Assembly (NCBI RefSeq): GCF_014489115.1
Contig: NZ_JACTAH010000002.1
Span: forward strand, 744,001-808,000
Reading direction: 5' to 3'
DNA from: Thauera sedimentorum
Lineage (GTDB): Bacteria; Pseudomonadota; Gammaproteobacteria; Burkholderiales; Rhodocyclaceae
Length of the DNA: 64,000 nucleotides
Positions 55,850-64,000 of this stretch are shown here, in pieces (within the stretch, counting starts at the first letter, position 1; each line of letters begins with the position of its first letter). The notes below the pieces were generated by a model. That model saw only the letters and a program-made list of their open reading frames with translations, was not told the origin of the DNA and ran no database searches. A program made the translations under genes and the position numbers.

Positions 55850-57778
55850 TCAGCTGCCGTCCGGGCGCGGTGCGATCACCCCCAGCCGCGCCTTGAGCGA
55901 CTGCGGACGGCCTTCCAGCATGGCGGCGTAGATCACCGTGTTGGCCATCACCTTCTTGACGTAGTCGCGGGTCTCGTCGAAAGGGATGGTCTCGGCGTAG
56001 ATCGCGCCTTCCAGCGGGCGTTCGTCGCGCCAGCGGCGCGCGCGACCCGGCCCGGCGTTGTAGCCGGCCGAGGCCAGCACCGGGTGGTTGTCCAGGTCGT
56101 TCAGGATGATGCGCATGTAGCTGGTGCCGAGCAGCACGTTGGTGTCCGGGTCGGTGAGCATGCGCTGGCTGTAGTTGGGCAGGCCGATCTTGCCCGCCAC
56201 CCACTTGCCGGTGGCCGGCATCACCTGCATCAGCCCCTGGGCGCCGGCGCTGGAACGTGCCGGGGCGATGAAGCGGCTCTCCTGGCGCATCAGGCCATAG
56301 ACCCAGCTCATGTCCAGCCCCTGGCGGCGCACCTGCGGTTCGATGACCTGGCGGTAGGGAGTGATGAAGCGCAGGTCGAAGTGGTCGCCGATGTTGGCCA
56401 GTTCGGCGGTGTTGATCGCGCGGTCGTAGATGTCGTGGCGCAGCGCGAGCTCGGCGGCGGCCACCAGGAAGCCTTCGTCGCGCCCGCGCAGCGCCCAGTT
56501 CCACTCGCGGATGGCGTCCATGCGCATGTCCAGGCGGTAGAGCGCGAGCGCGCGGCGCAGCCCGGGGTCGGCTTCGGCGCGGGCGCGGTCGGGGCCGCCG
56601 AGGCTGCCGCGCCGGGCCGGCAGGGCAAAGACCTGGCCGATCTCCTCGCCGGCGAGCATGCCGTAGAAGTGCGGCTGGCCGGCGATCTGCTCGTACAGCA
56701 GGCGGGCGGCCGCCGGGTTGCCCAGTTCGGCGTGCGCGCGGGCGAGCCAGTAGGTCCAGTCGGCCTTGTCGCGCTCGGCCGGCGGCAGCGCCTCGATGGC
56801 CTGCCGCACCCGCCCCCAGTCGCCGGCCCGCAGCGCGCTGCGCACCCGCCAGGCCCGTTGCTCGGCCGACAGCGGCGCATCGCCGGCGGCGGCAAACCAG
56901 GCCACCGCCTGCGGCAGCTGCTGGTAGGCGGCGCGCAGGGCCAGGGCGGCGTAGGCCTGGGCGGCCTTGTCGCTGCCCAGCGCGTCCTGCAGGCGCAGCA
57001 GGTGCAGGTGGGCTGCCTCGATGTTCTCGCGCGCCAGGCGGACGATGGCGGCGAGCGCCAGTTCGCGCGCGCTGCGCTGCTTGAGCGTGGCGGGCTGCAG
57101 GCGGGACAGGTACTGGCCGGGATTGCCCATCGCGCGCGAGAACTCCGCCACCGCGGGGGCTTCGCCCGCCGGCAGCCATTCCAGGGTGGCGAGCGCGGGG
57201 GCGGTGTCGCGCTGTTCGAGCTGGCGTCGGATGCGCCACCACAGGTCGTCCACCGTGGCGCGCCGCTCGATCGCCAGGGTGCGCAGCACCGGGAGGCAGG
57301 CGGCGTGATTGTTGACCCGCTCGGTCCACAGGCCGGCCACCTCGCCCGCCACGCGCGCGTCGCCATAGAGCAGGCGGGCGTACCAGGCGTGGCAGGCGAG
57401 CTCGTCGTCGGGGCGCTCGAGCGCCGGGTAGAGGTCCAGGAAGGCCCGCCATTCGCCGTCCTTGGCCAGTCTGCGCAGCCAGTCGGCACGCAGGCGCTCG
57501 GCCAGCAGGGTGCCGGGATGCGCCTGCAGGAAGACCTGCAGCTCAGCTGCCGGCGGCGGCTCCGGGCGGGCGAGCTTGTTGTACAGCAGCCAGTAGTGCA
57601 CGTAGGCGTCGAGTTCATGGGGTTCGCGCTGCGTGGCCAGCCTTTCCAGGGTGTTGCGGTCGCCGGTGCGCAGTGCCTCGCGCGCCGCGAGGATGCGTGC
57701 ATCGCCGCCCTGCCCTGCCGCCTGTCCGCTTGCCCACAGCAAACCGGCCAGAACGACCCCCCACAAGCCCTTCACCAT
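55850..57778 (-). CDS. slt: Soluble lytic murein transglycosylase (Slt70-like)
   Basis: A 642-aa periplasmic enzyme that cleaves peptidoglycan with formation of 1,6-anhydromuramyl ends. The signal peptide is VKGLWGVVLAGLLWASGQA. A long alpha-helical superhelix (tetratricopeptide-like) fills residues about 25-450, and the C-terminal SLT domain has the catalytic glutamate in SWVYGLMRQESRF, then GAQGLMQVMPATG and SAGYNAGPGRARRW. It is divergent from the 5-formyl-THF cyclo-ligase gene, with only 39 nt between starts. Confidence 0.95.
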   Translation of the reverse strand: MVKGLWGVVLAGLLWASGQAAGQGGDARILAAREALRTGDRNTLERLATQREPHELDAYVHYWLLYNKLARPEPPPAAELQVFLQAHPGTLLAERLRADWLRRLAKDGEWRAFLDLYPALERPDDELACHAWYARLLYGDARVAGEVAGLWTERVNNHAACLPVLRTLAIERRATVDDLWWRIRRQLEQRDTAPALATLEWLPAGEAPAVAEFSRAMGNPGQYLSRLQPATLKQRSARELALAAIVRLARENIEAAHLHLLRLQDALGSDKAAQAYAALALRAAYQQLPQAVAWFAAAGDAPLSAEQRAWRVRSALRAGDWGRVRQAIEALPPAERDKADWTYWLARAHAELGNPAAARLLYEQIAGQPHFYGMLAGEEIGQVFALPARRGSLGGPDRARAEADPGLRRALALYRLDMRMDAIREWNWALRGRDEGFLVAAAELALRHDIYDRAINTAELANIGDHFDLRFITPYRQVIEPQVRRQGLDMSWVYGLMRQESRFIAPARSSAGAQGLMQVMPATGKWVAGKIGLPNYSQRMLTDPDTNVLLGTSYMRIILNDLDNHPVLASAGYNAGPGRARRWRDERPLEGAIYAETIPFDETRDYVKKVMANTVIYAAMLEGRPQSLKARLGVIAPRPDGS

Positions 57779-57817
57779 CGCTTACCATCCTCTCCGTTTG
57801 CTGCACAAACTACCACA

Positions 57818-58429
57818 ATGAACCAAGCCGCCAGCGCTGTTACAAACCCCGGTCCGGATGCCGCTGCGGCGGCTCGCCAGGCGCTCCGGAGCAACGCCGT
57901 GGCGCGTCGCGAGGCGCTGTCGGGCGAGGAGCGCGAGCGCCTGGAGCGGGGCATCGAAACCCATCTGGATGCGCTGTGCGCCGATCTCTCGCCGCGGGTG
58001 CTGGCCTTCTGCTGGCCATGGCGCGGCGAGCCCGACCTGCGCCCCTGGGTGGCGCGCTGGCTGGCGCAGGATGCGGGGCGCAGCGTGGCCCTGCCGGCGG
58101 TGGTCGAGCGCCATCGGCCGCTGGTGTTCCGCCGCTGGTGGCCGGGCATGCAGATGGAACTGGACCGCCACGGCATTCCGCACCCGCCGGGCGGCGAGTC
58201 CCTGCATCCGGACCTGGTGCTGGTGCCGCTCAATGCCTTCGATGCACAGGGCTACCGGCTGGGCTACGGCGGGGGCTACTTCGACCGCACGCTGGCGACG
58301 CTGGACACGGTGGCGGTGGGCGTGGGCTTCGAGCTCGGCCGGGCTGCGAGCGTGCTGCCGCAGGCGCACGACCTGCCGATGGACTGGCTGGTGACCGAGG
58401 CCGGGGTGTTTCGCGCGGGCGGGGCCTGA
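57818..58429 (+). CDS. 5-formyltetrahydrofolate cyclo-ligase
   Basis: A 203-aa enzyme of the YgfA/MTHFS family that converts 5-formyl-THF to 5,10-methenyl-THF with ATP. Diagnostic blocks are LVLVPLNAFDAQGYRLGYGG and GGGYFDRTLATLDT, followed by a C-terminal HDLPMDWLVTEAGV. The basic N-terminus with RREALSGEERERLE is typical. The ATG at 57818 is the first good start after the divergent slt promoter region. It ends 12 nt before a 141-bp inverted repeat. Confidence 0.94.
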   Translation: MNQAASAVTNPGPDAAAAARQALRSNAVARREALSGEERERLERGIETHLDALCADLSPRVLAFCWPWRGEPDLRPWVARWLAQDAGRSVALPAVVERHRPLVFRRWWPGMQMELDRHGIPHPPGGESLHPDLVLVPLNAFDAQGYRLGYGGGYFDRTLATLDTVAVGVGFELGRAASVLPQAHDLPMDWLVTEAGVFRAGGA

Positions 58430-58440
58430 CGCCCGCTCTG

Positions 58441-58581
58441 AATGTGTGAAGAAATCGTAGCGAGCGGGTCGGTGGCAAGGCGCGCGGCGCACAGCGACCG
58501 AGACATATCGGATGGATAGGCGAGGGAGCGAGCACCGCGCAACGCCGCCATCGACCCGCGCAGTAGATTCATTCACACATT
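58441..58581. repeat. 141-bp imperfect inverted repeat
   Basis: The ends AATGTGTGAA and TTCACACATT are exact reverse complements. Inward, AATC, then GCGGGTCG-TGGC, match their counterparts with a few mismatches, so the two halves fold onto each other. It fills the gap between two convergent stop codons. It may be a MITE-like or REP-type element, or a bidirectional terminator. Confidence 0.75.
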
Positions 58582-58582
58582 C

Positions 58583-60838
58583 TCAGCGCAGCGCGTCGGC
58601 GCATTCGATGCGGTTGCGGCCGCGCTGCTTGGCGCGGTAGAGCGCTTCGTCGGCGCGGGCCAGCACCGCGTCGGCGTGCGGATCGGTGGATTCCAGCAGG
58701 GCGACGCCGGTGCTCACGGTGACGGCGATCGATTGACCGCCGTATTCGATCGGCTGTCCGGCCAGACGCAAGCGAATGCGCTCGGCGAGCTCGCAGGCGC
58801 CGGCTTCGTCGGTCTCCGGCAGCAGGATGGCGAACTCCTCGCCTCCCAGGCGGCCCAGGGTGTCGGTCTGGCGCAGCTCGGCGGCGGCGCGTTCGGTGAA
58901 GCTGCGCAGCACCGCGTCGCCGGCGGCGTGGCCGTGGCGGTCGTTGACCAGCTTGAAGTGGTCGAGGTCCAGCATCAGCAGGGCCGCCGCTTCGCCGTAG
59001 CGCCGCACCCGTGCGAGCTCGAAGGCCAGGCGTTCCATGAACACCCGGCGGTTGCTCACGCCGGTGAGCGGGTCGACGCTGGCCAGGCGCTTGAGGTCGT
59101 GCTCCTGCAGCTTGCGCTGGGTGACGTCTTCCTTGACCGCGACGAAATGCGCCACCCGGCCGCTGCGGTCGGGCACCGGGGTGATGGTGAGCGCCTCGTG
59201 GTAGAGCTGGCCGTCCTTGCGCTTGTTCACCAGTTCGCCGCGCCACACCTCGCCGCGCAGGATGGTTTCCCACAGGGCGCTGTAGAAGGCCGCGTCCTGG
59301 CGGCCGGAGCTGATCAGATCCTTGGGCTTGCGCCCCACCGCCTCGTCGGGGGTGTAGCCGGTCAGCGCGGCGAAGGCCGGATTCGCCCATTCGATGACCG
59401 CGTCGGGGTCGGTGATCACGATCGCATTCGCCGCCGCATCGAGCGCGGCATGCAGCAGGCGGTTGCGCTCTTCGGCCCGCTTGCGGTCGGAGACGTCCAG
59501 TTGCAGCACCACCACCCCGCGCAGCCTGTCGTGCGAGAAGGGACGGGCCAGCAGCCGCAAGGCGCTGTGGCCGTCGGCCAGGGTGAACTCGCCCTCGAAG
59601 GCGGGTTTTTCGTCGAGCAGCACGGCGCCGATGCCGGCCTCGGCGGTGTCGTCGCTGCGGCTGCCGTCGGGCCGGAACAGTCGCGCGTAGTCGCGGTAGT
59701 GCAGGGCGCCGTGCGGCACCTGTGCTGCGTGCGTGGCGGCGAACTCCTGCCAGGCGCGGTTGGTGAGCAGCGCGCGTCCGTCCTGACCGAACAGCAGCAC
59801 GCTCGCGGGTAGCGCGTCGAGCAGGCAGGCCATGCGGTCGAAGTCGCGGTCCTGGGCGGCGATCCGGCGGCGGGCGTCGCGCCGCAGCGCCACATAGCCT
59901 GCGAGCACGCCGGCCATCGCCAGGATGATCAGCGGCACCAGGATGATGGCCTGGCGGTGGATCTCCAGCCGTGCTGCCTGCACCGCCTGCTCACGCTCGG
60001 CTCGGGCCAGCACGCCGATGGGCAGCGCGCGTGCCACTCGCCAGGTGGTGATCAGCGTGTGGCCGGCGGGAGCCTGGTCGAGGCCGCCGAGTTCGTAGCC
60101 GGTGCGCCAGCCGGTCACGATGTCCGTGTTGGCCGTCTGGATGGCGGCGTCCAGCGCGCGTTCGCGGGTCGAGAACAGCAGTGCGCCGTCGTAGCGCAGC
60201 ACGTCTATCCACGCTGTCTGCTCGAGTCCGTGGGCCCAGATGCGGTTGAGAAAGTAGTCGACGTTGACCGTGGCAAGCAGGCTGAGCATGCCCGCCTCGC
60301 CCTTGGCGACGCCGCGGATCACCGGGAGGAAGCCCAGCTCCGGAGGTGCCGCGGTGGGATCGCCGACCGGGCGGCCGTCCGCCAGGTCGCGCCCGGTGTG
60401 CAGGCTGCCGATGCGCAGCAGTCCGAGCCGCCCGGACTCGTGGGGCAGGTAATCCTCGAGTGCCGGGCGCAGGCCGATGTTCGCGGGGTTGGAGCTGGCC
60501 TGCACCTGCCCGTGGTCGTCGAGCAGCGACAGCGAGCGCAGGTGGGGCGCATGGCGCAGCGCATCGGCCAGCAGCGTGTTCCAGGTGCCGGCGTCGTGGG
60601 TCGTGTAGCCGGTCTCCAGCAGGCTCTGCAGCGTGAGGTTGACCGTGGTGAGGGTCTGCTCCAGATGGTCGAGCGTGTGCAGTGCATCCGCCTCGAGCAG
60701 GCGGCGCTCGGCGGTGGCCGCCTGCCGTTCCAGGCGCTGGCCGTGGTAGTACAGCGCCGCGCCGGCGACGGCGGCGCAGGCGGTGAGGAAGGCGAGGAAG
60801 CCGAGATCGGCCAGGCGGCTCCAGCGGTAGCGTCTCAT
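58583..60838 (-). CDS. Membrane PAS-GGDEF diguanylate cyclase
   Basis: A 751-aa protein. TM1 is near residues 10-30, then a periplasmic double-Cache-like sensor (TLTTVNLTLQSLLETGY, WRVARALPIGVLARAE) and TM2 near 315-335. Two PAS domains follow, the second ending in KEDVTQRKLQEHD. The C-terminal GGDEF domain carries GGEEF near 664 with inhibitory-site RQTD five residues before it, so it should make c-di-GMP and be product-inhibited. It follows an amino-acid-type binding-protein gene by 8 nt, which probably supplies its periplasmic signal (inference). Confidence 0.93.
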   Translation of the reverse strand: MRRYRWSRLADLGFLAFLTACAAVAGAALYYHGQRLERQAATAERRLLEADALHTLDHLEQTLTTVNLTLQSLLETGYTTHDAGTWNTLLADALRHAPHLRSLSLLDDHGQVQASSNPANIGLRPALEDYLPHESGRLGLLRIGSLHTGRDLADGRPVGDPTAAPPELGFLPVIRGVAKGEAGMLSLLATVNVDYFLNRIWAHGLEQTAWIDVLRYDGALLFSTRERALDAAIQTANTDIVTGWRTGYELGGLDQAPAGHTLITTWRVARALPIGVLARAEREQAVQAARLEIHRQAIILVPLIILAMAGVLAGYVALRRDARRRIAAQDRDFDRMACLLDALPASVLLFGQDGRALLTNRAWQEFAATHAAQVPHGALHYRDYARLFRPDGSRSDDTAEAGIGAVLLDEKPAFEGEFTLADGHSALRLLARPFSHDRLRGVVVLQLDVSDRKRAEERNRLLHAALDAAANAIVITDPDAVIEWANPAFAALTGYTPDEAVGRKPKDLISSGRQDAAFYSALWETILRGEVWRGELVNKRKDGQLYHEALTITPVPDRSGRVAHFVAVKEDVTQRKLQEHDLKRLASVDPLTGVSNRRVFMERLAFELARVRRYGEAAALLMLDLDHFKLVNDRHGHAAGDAVLRSFTERAAAELRQTDTLGRLGGEEFAILLPETDEAGACELAERIRLRLAGQPIEYGGQSIAVTVSTGVALLESTDPHADAVLARADEALYRAKQRGRNRIECADALR

Positions 60839-60846
60839 GCCGCCGT

Positions 60847-61641
60847 CTATCGCCTTACGAGGATGGGCTCCAGCCCGTGGCGGCGGGCCGCTTCGGCCAG
60901 CCGGCCGTCGCGCTTGATGGTGTCGACGAACTGCTCCAGGCGCTGGTGCCAGGCGTCGTCGCCGGGTGCGATGGCCCAGGCGTAGGGGGTGATGTGGTAG
61001 GTCGCGGTGGGCGACACCAGTCGCGCCCAGGCGGCGTTGTCCAGCATGCGCCGGCTGTAGGGGAAGTCGGTCATGAACACGTCGGCGCGGCCGGATTCGA
61101 CTTCCTGCTCGCGTGCGTGCGGCGAGGCGAGTACCGCGAGCTGCGCGTGGCGCAGCTTGTCGCGCATGACCGGCTCGTGCAGCGTGCCCTTGGCCACCGC
61201 GACCACCACGCCGGGCTGGTCGATGTCGTCCCAGTTGCGGATGCGGCGGTTGCTGCGGGTGGTGATGGCGTAGATGTCGCTGGCCAGGTGAGGCGAGGTG
61301 AAGCGCAGCTTTTCCTGGCGCTGCGGGGTGATGCCGATGGCGAACATGGCCACGTCGCAGCGGTCGCCGAGCACGTCGTCGAACAGGCGGGAGAAGGCAC
61401 TGTCGACGAACTCGAGCGCCACGCCCAGGTCCTTGGCCAGCTCGTGCGCGAGGTCCACGTCGATGCCCGAGAGCTCGCCGGTCTTTGGGTTGCGCCAGGA
61501 GATGCCGTAGTAGTCGGGCCACACGCACACCCGCAGCGCGGCGGAGGCCCGGATGCGTTCAAGACGGTTGTCGGATGCGGCCGGGACGCTCGGCAGCAGA
61601 CTGGCCAGCGCGACGGCGGCAAGGAGGGCGAGACGGCGCAT
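60847..61641 (-). CDS. Periplasmic amino-acid-type (SBP_bac_3) binding protein
   Basis: A 264-aa protein with signal peptide RRLALLAAVALASLLPSVPA. The mature part is a PF00497-like solute-binding domain: LRVCVWPDYYGISWRNPKTG, SGIDVDLAHELAKDLGV, CDVAMFAIGITPQRQEKL, TDFPYSRRML. No transporter genes are near. It is transcribed together with the PAS-GGDEF cyclase, so a sensory role is more likely than uptake. The ligand is unknown. Confidence 0.92.
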   Translation of the reverse strand: MRRLALLAAVALASLLPSVPAASDNRLERIRASAALRVCVWPDYYGISWRNPKTGELSGIDVDLAHELAKDLGVALEFVDSAFSRLFDDVLGDRCDVAMFAIGITPQRQEKLRFTSPHLASDIYAITTRSNRRIRNWDDIDQPGVVVAVAKGTLHEPVMRDKLRHAQLAVLASPHAREQEVESGRADVFMTDFPYSRRMLDNAAWARLVSPTATYHITPYAWAIAPGDDAWHQRLEQFVDTIKRDGRLAEAARRHGLEPILVRR

Positions 61642-61816
61642 GGCAGGCTCCGAACAAGGCTGTATTTCGCCGAGCTTCTCGCCGTCGTCGAAAGCACGTG
61701 TTGACGGCGCTCAAACGTCCGGCGGAGGCAGCGCAGGAGCGCATGCTTTTAATGCCTAAGTGGTATGTCCGCAACAGGTCCGCTGCCCGAAATGGGCAGC
61801 ATGGCGCGCCGCGCGT

Positions 61817-63337
61817 TCAGCCGAGGAACATGCGGTAGGCGGGGTTGGCGGTCTCGTCCACGTACTCGTAGCCCAGCCGTCCGAGGAAGTCCTGGAAGGC
61901 CTCGCGGTCGCCCGGCGGCACCTGCATGCCGACCAGCACGCGGCCGAAGTCGGAACCATGGTTGCGGTAGTGGAACAGGCTGATGTTCCAGTCCGAATGC
62001 AGGTTGGAGAGGAAGTTCATCAGCGCGCCGGGGCGCTCGGGGAAGGTGAAGCGGTAGATCAGTTCGTTGTCCACCTGCGGTGCGCGGCCGCCCACCATGT
62101 AGCGGATGTGGGTCTTGGCCATCTCGTCGTCGGTGAGGTCCACCGCCGGCAGTTCGTGGCGGGCGAGCATCTCGGTGAGGCGGCCGACCTCGGCGCGGTT
62201 GTGTACCGTGACGCCGACGAAGATGTGGGCGGTGGCGGCATCGGCGAAGCGGTAGTTGAACTCGGTGATGTTGCGGTTGCCCAGCACGCCGATGAACTTG
62301 CGGAAGGAACCGGGTTTTTCCGGGATGGTCACCGCGAGCACGGCTTCGCGCTGTTCGCCCAGCTCGGCGCGTTCGGCGACGAAGCGCAGGCGGTCGAAGT
62401 TCATGTTGGCGCCGGAGGCCACCGCCACCAGGCTCTTGTCGCGCAGTTTGTGGCGCTTGGCGTATTCCTTGGCGCCGGCCACGGCCAGTGCGCCGGCCGG
62501 CTCCAGGATGGAGCGGGTGTCCTCGAAGACGTCCTTGATCGCCGCGCAGATGGCGTCGTTGTCCACCAGGATCATCTCGTCCACGTACTGCTGGCACAGG
62601 CGGAAGGTTTCCTCGCCCACCTTCTTCACCGCGGCGCCGTCGGCGAACAGGCCGACCTGGTCGAGCTCGACGCGCTCGCCAGCGGCCAGCGAGCGGGTCA
62701 TGGCGTCGGCGTCCACCGCCTCGACGCCTATGATGCGGGTCTCCGGGCGCAGGCGCTTGACGTAGGCCGCGATGCCGGCGATCAGGCCGCCACCGCCCAC
62801 GCAACAGAAGATGGCGTGAATGGGCTTGGAGTGGGCGCGCAGGATCTCCATGCCGATGGTGCCCTGGCCGGCGATCACGTCGGGGTCGTCGAAGGGATGG
62901 ACGAAGGTGAGTTTCTCGGCCTTCTCCAGCTCGAGGGCGTGGGCGTAGGCGTCGGAATAGGAGTCGCCGGCCAGCACCACCTCGCCGCCGCGCGCGCGTA
63001 CCGCGTCGATCTTGATCTGCGGGGTGGAGGTGGGCATGACGATCACCGCGCGCACGCCCAGCTTCTGCGCGGAGAGCGCCACGCCCTGCGCGTGGTTGCC
63101 GGCCGAGGCACAGATCACCCCGCGCTTGAGGGCCTGCGGCGAGAGCTGGGCCATCTTGTTGTAGGCGCCGCGCAGCTTGAAGCTGAACACCGGCTGCATG
63201 TCCTCGCGCTTGAAGTAGATGCGGTTGTGCAGGCGGGCGGACAGGTTGGTAGCGAGGTCGAGCGGGGTCTCGACGGCCACGTCGTACACCTGGGCGTTGA
63301 GGATGCGTTCCAGGTAGTCCGGGTTGGCGGCGGTCAT
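61817..63337 (-). CDS. ilvA: Threonine ammonia-lyase, biosynthetic
   Basis: A 506-aa PLP enzyme that converts threonine to 2-oxobutanoate for isoleucine synthesis. The PLP lysine is in VFSFKLRGAYNKM, the phosphate-binding glycine loop is CVGGGGLIAGIAAYV, and ASAGNHAQGVALSA is typical. Two ACT-like domains at the C-terminus (VTIPEKPGSFRKFIGVLGNR and RFTFPERPGALMNFLSNL) mark the long, isoleucine-regulated biosynthetic form. The length equals that of E. coli IlvA, and its start gives the standard N-terminus. Confidence 0.97.
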   Translation of the reverse strand: MTAANPDYLERILNAQVYDVAVETPLDLATNLSARLHNRIYFKREDMQPVFSFKLRGAYNKMAQLSPQALKRGVICASAGNHAQGVALSAQKLGVRAVIVMPTSTPQIKIDAVRARGGEVVLAGDSYSDAYAHALELEKAEKLTFVHPFDDPDVIAGQGTIGMEILRAHSKPIHAIFCCVGGGGLIAGIAAYVKRLRPETRIIGVEAVDADAMTRSLAAGERVELDQVGLFADGAAVKKVGEETFRLCQQYVDEMILVDNDAICAAIKDVFEDTRSILEPAGALAVAGAKEYAKRHKLRDKSLVAVASGANMNFDRLRFVAERAELGEQREAVLAVTIPEKPGSFRKFIGVLGNRNITEFNYRFADAATAHIFVGVTVHNRAEVGRLTEMLARHELPAVDLTDDEMAKTHIRYMVGGRAPQVDNELIYRFTFPERPGALMNFLSNLHSDWNISLFHYRNHGSDFGRVLVGMQVPPGDREAFQDFLGRLGYEYVDETANPAYRMFLG

Positions 63338-63423
63338 GGCGGGGCGTTCCGTGCGGGCGGCGAAAGAGGACGAGGGTAGCAGCCGATGATGCGCTGCCGC
63401 AAGCGCCTGCCCGGCTCCGGCGC

Positions 63424-64000
63424 TCAGCAGTCGGCGATCTCGACCCGGTTGCGCCCCAGGCGCTTGGCGTCGAGCAGGGCGCCGTCGGCGGATTCGGTGA
63501 GCGCAGCGGCCGAGTCGACCGTCGGGTAGGCGGCCAGGCCGGCACTGAAGGTGGCGTAGAGCGCGCCGCCCGGATGGGTGTGCGGCAATGCGGCAAAGTC
63601 CACCCGGATGCGGTCGAGCACGGTCTGCGCCAGGGCCGGATCGGTGCCGGGCAGGGCGACGATGAACTCTTCGCCGCCGTAGCGCCCGATCAGGTCGCCT
63701 TCGCGCAGGCGGGCCTTGAGCAGCCAGGCCAGCCCGCGGATCACCTGGTCGCCGACCGGGTGGCCGTAGGTGTCGTTGACCGCCTTGAAGTGGTCGATGT
63801 CTATCATCGCCACAGTGAAGCGCTCGCCCGGCGCGGCGGACTCCACCATGGCCTTGAGCCTGGCCTTGGCGGCCGAGTGGTTGAGCAGGCCGGTGAGGCC
63901 GTCCACCCGGGTCGAGCGCTGCATGTCGCGGAAGCGGGCGATCTTGGTCTTGACCACCGCGGCCAGCAGCACCGGGTTGAAGGGCTTGATGAGGAACTGG
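63424..64000 (-). CDS. REC-GGDEF response regulator, C-terminal part (partial)
   Basis: At least 192 residues lie in the window, and the 5' end is beyond it. The visible N-terminal piece QFLIKPFNPVLL is the end of a receiver domain (conserved KP lysine-proline). A linker leads to GGDEF: LTGLLNHSAAKARL, MIDIDHFKAVNDTYGHPVGD, YGGEEFIVALPGTD. The domain looks active but lacks an obvious inhibitory site (REGD stands at that place). It is a PleD/WspR-type diguanylate cyclase. Its sensor kinase is not in the window. Confidence 0.93.
   Translation of the reverse strand, partial: QFLIKPFNPVLLAAVVKTKIARFRDMQRSTRVDGLTGLLNHSAAKARLKAMVESAAPGERFTVAMIDIDHFKAVNDTYGHPVGDQVIRGLAWLLKARLREGDLIGRYGGEEFIVALPGTDPALAQTVLDRIRVDFAALPHTHPGGALYATFSAGLAAYPTVDSAAALTESADGALLDAKRLGRNRVEIADC

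Overview
The window is about 64 kb of very GC-rich DNA, densely packed with genes that overlap at their ends. Gene content and codon use suggest an environmental betaproteobacterium. My best guess is Rhodocyclales (Thauera/Azoarcus-like), but this rests on gene content and family resemblance, not on a ribosomal marker. No rRNA, tRNA, CRISPR array, integrase or complete insertion sequence was recognised.

Left end (1-10127, minus strand): a vitamin B12 operon under a cobalamin riboswitch. Order of transcription is riboswitch, cobO, a BtuF-like binding protein, a 26-codon ORF, BtuC-like permease, BtuD-like ATPase, a DUF1636 protein, cobW, cobN, and a ChlI/ChlD chelatase gene. Successive genes mostly overlap by 1 to 4 bases. 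The chelatase gene carries a textbook -1 frameshift signal: an SD-like GTGAGG, the slippery heptamer A AAA AAG, a 6-nt spacer holding the stop codon, and an 18-bp stem. The AAA+ small subunit and a longer AAA+/VWA medium subunit could therefore come from one gene, and no cobS or cobT is visible.

10.2-12.6 kb: an acuR-acuI acrylate/acrylyl-CoA module with two matching TetR operators, followed by a peroxidase-related (AhpD-like) gene.

12.6-23 kb: a FIST sensor protein, a GGDEF-EAL protein, a DUF1127 small protein, and a three-gene set (TonB-dependent receptor, PF04392-type binding protein, CHASE8-like GGDEF protein with a decayed EAL domain).

22.4-34.6 kb: a TetR repressor divergent from a complete tripartite RND pump, a DUF457/YdjM-type membrane hydrolase, and a second RND adaptor-pump pair lacking its own outer-membrane channel and the usual TM10 lysine.

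34.6-45.3 kb (minus strand): two hairpins sharing a conserved loop, an OvoA-like ovothiol synthase, then a signalling cluster of two histidine kinases, a FIST protein, an HDOD protein, a 67-aa ORF and a PAS/GGDEF/EAL/REC/PAS protein.

45.4-53.9 kb: a DUF4399 protein, cca, an NDUFA9-like NAD(P)-binding protein, and the most interesting locus: a flavin dehydrogenase of the prolyl-carrier-protein (PltE) type, an amino-acid adenylating enzyme, a carrier protein and an MBOAT-SGNH fusion. It looks like a Dlt-type cell-surface acylation system with an added oxidation step.

54-64 kb: an orphan HicA-like protein, two unknown proteins, a Slt lytic transglycosylase, 5-formyl-THF cyclo-ligase, a 141-bp imperfect inverted repeat, a PAS-GGDEF protein with an amino-acid-type binding protein, biosynthetic threonine deaminase (ilvA), and the C-terminus of a REC-GGDEF response regulator cut by the window end. 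Five GGDEF-family proteins in 64 kb point to heavy use of c-di-GMP signalling.
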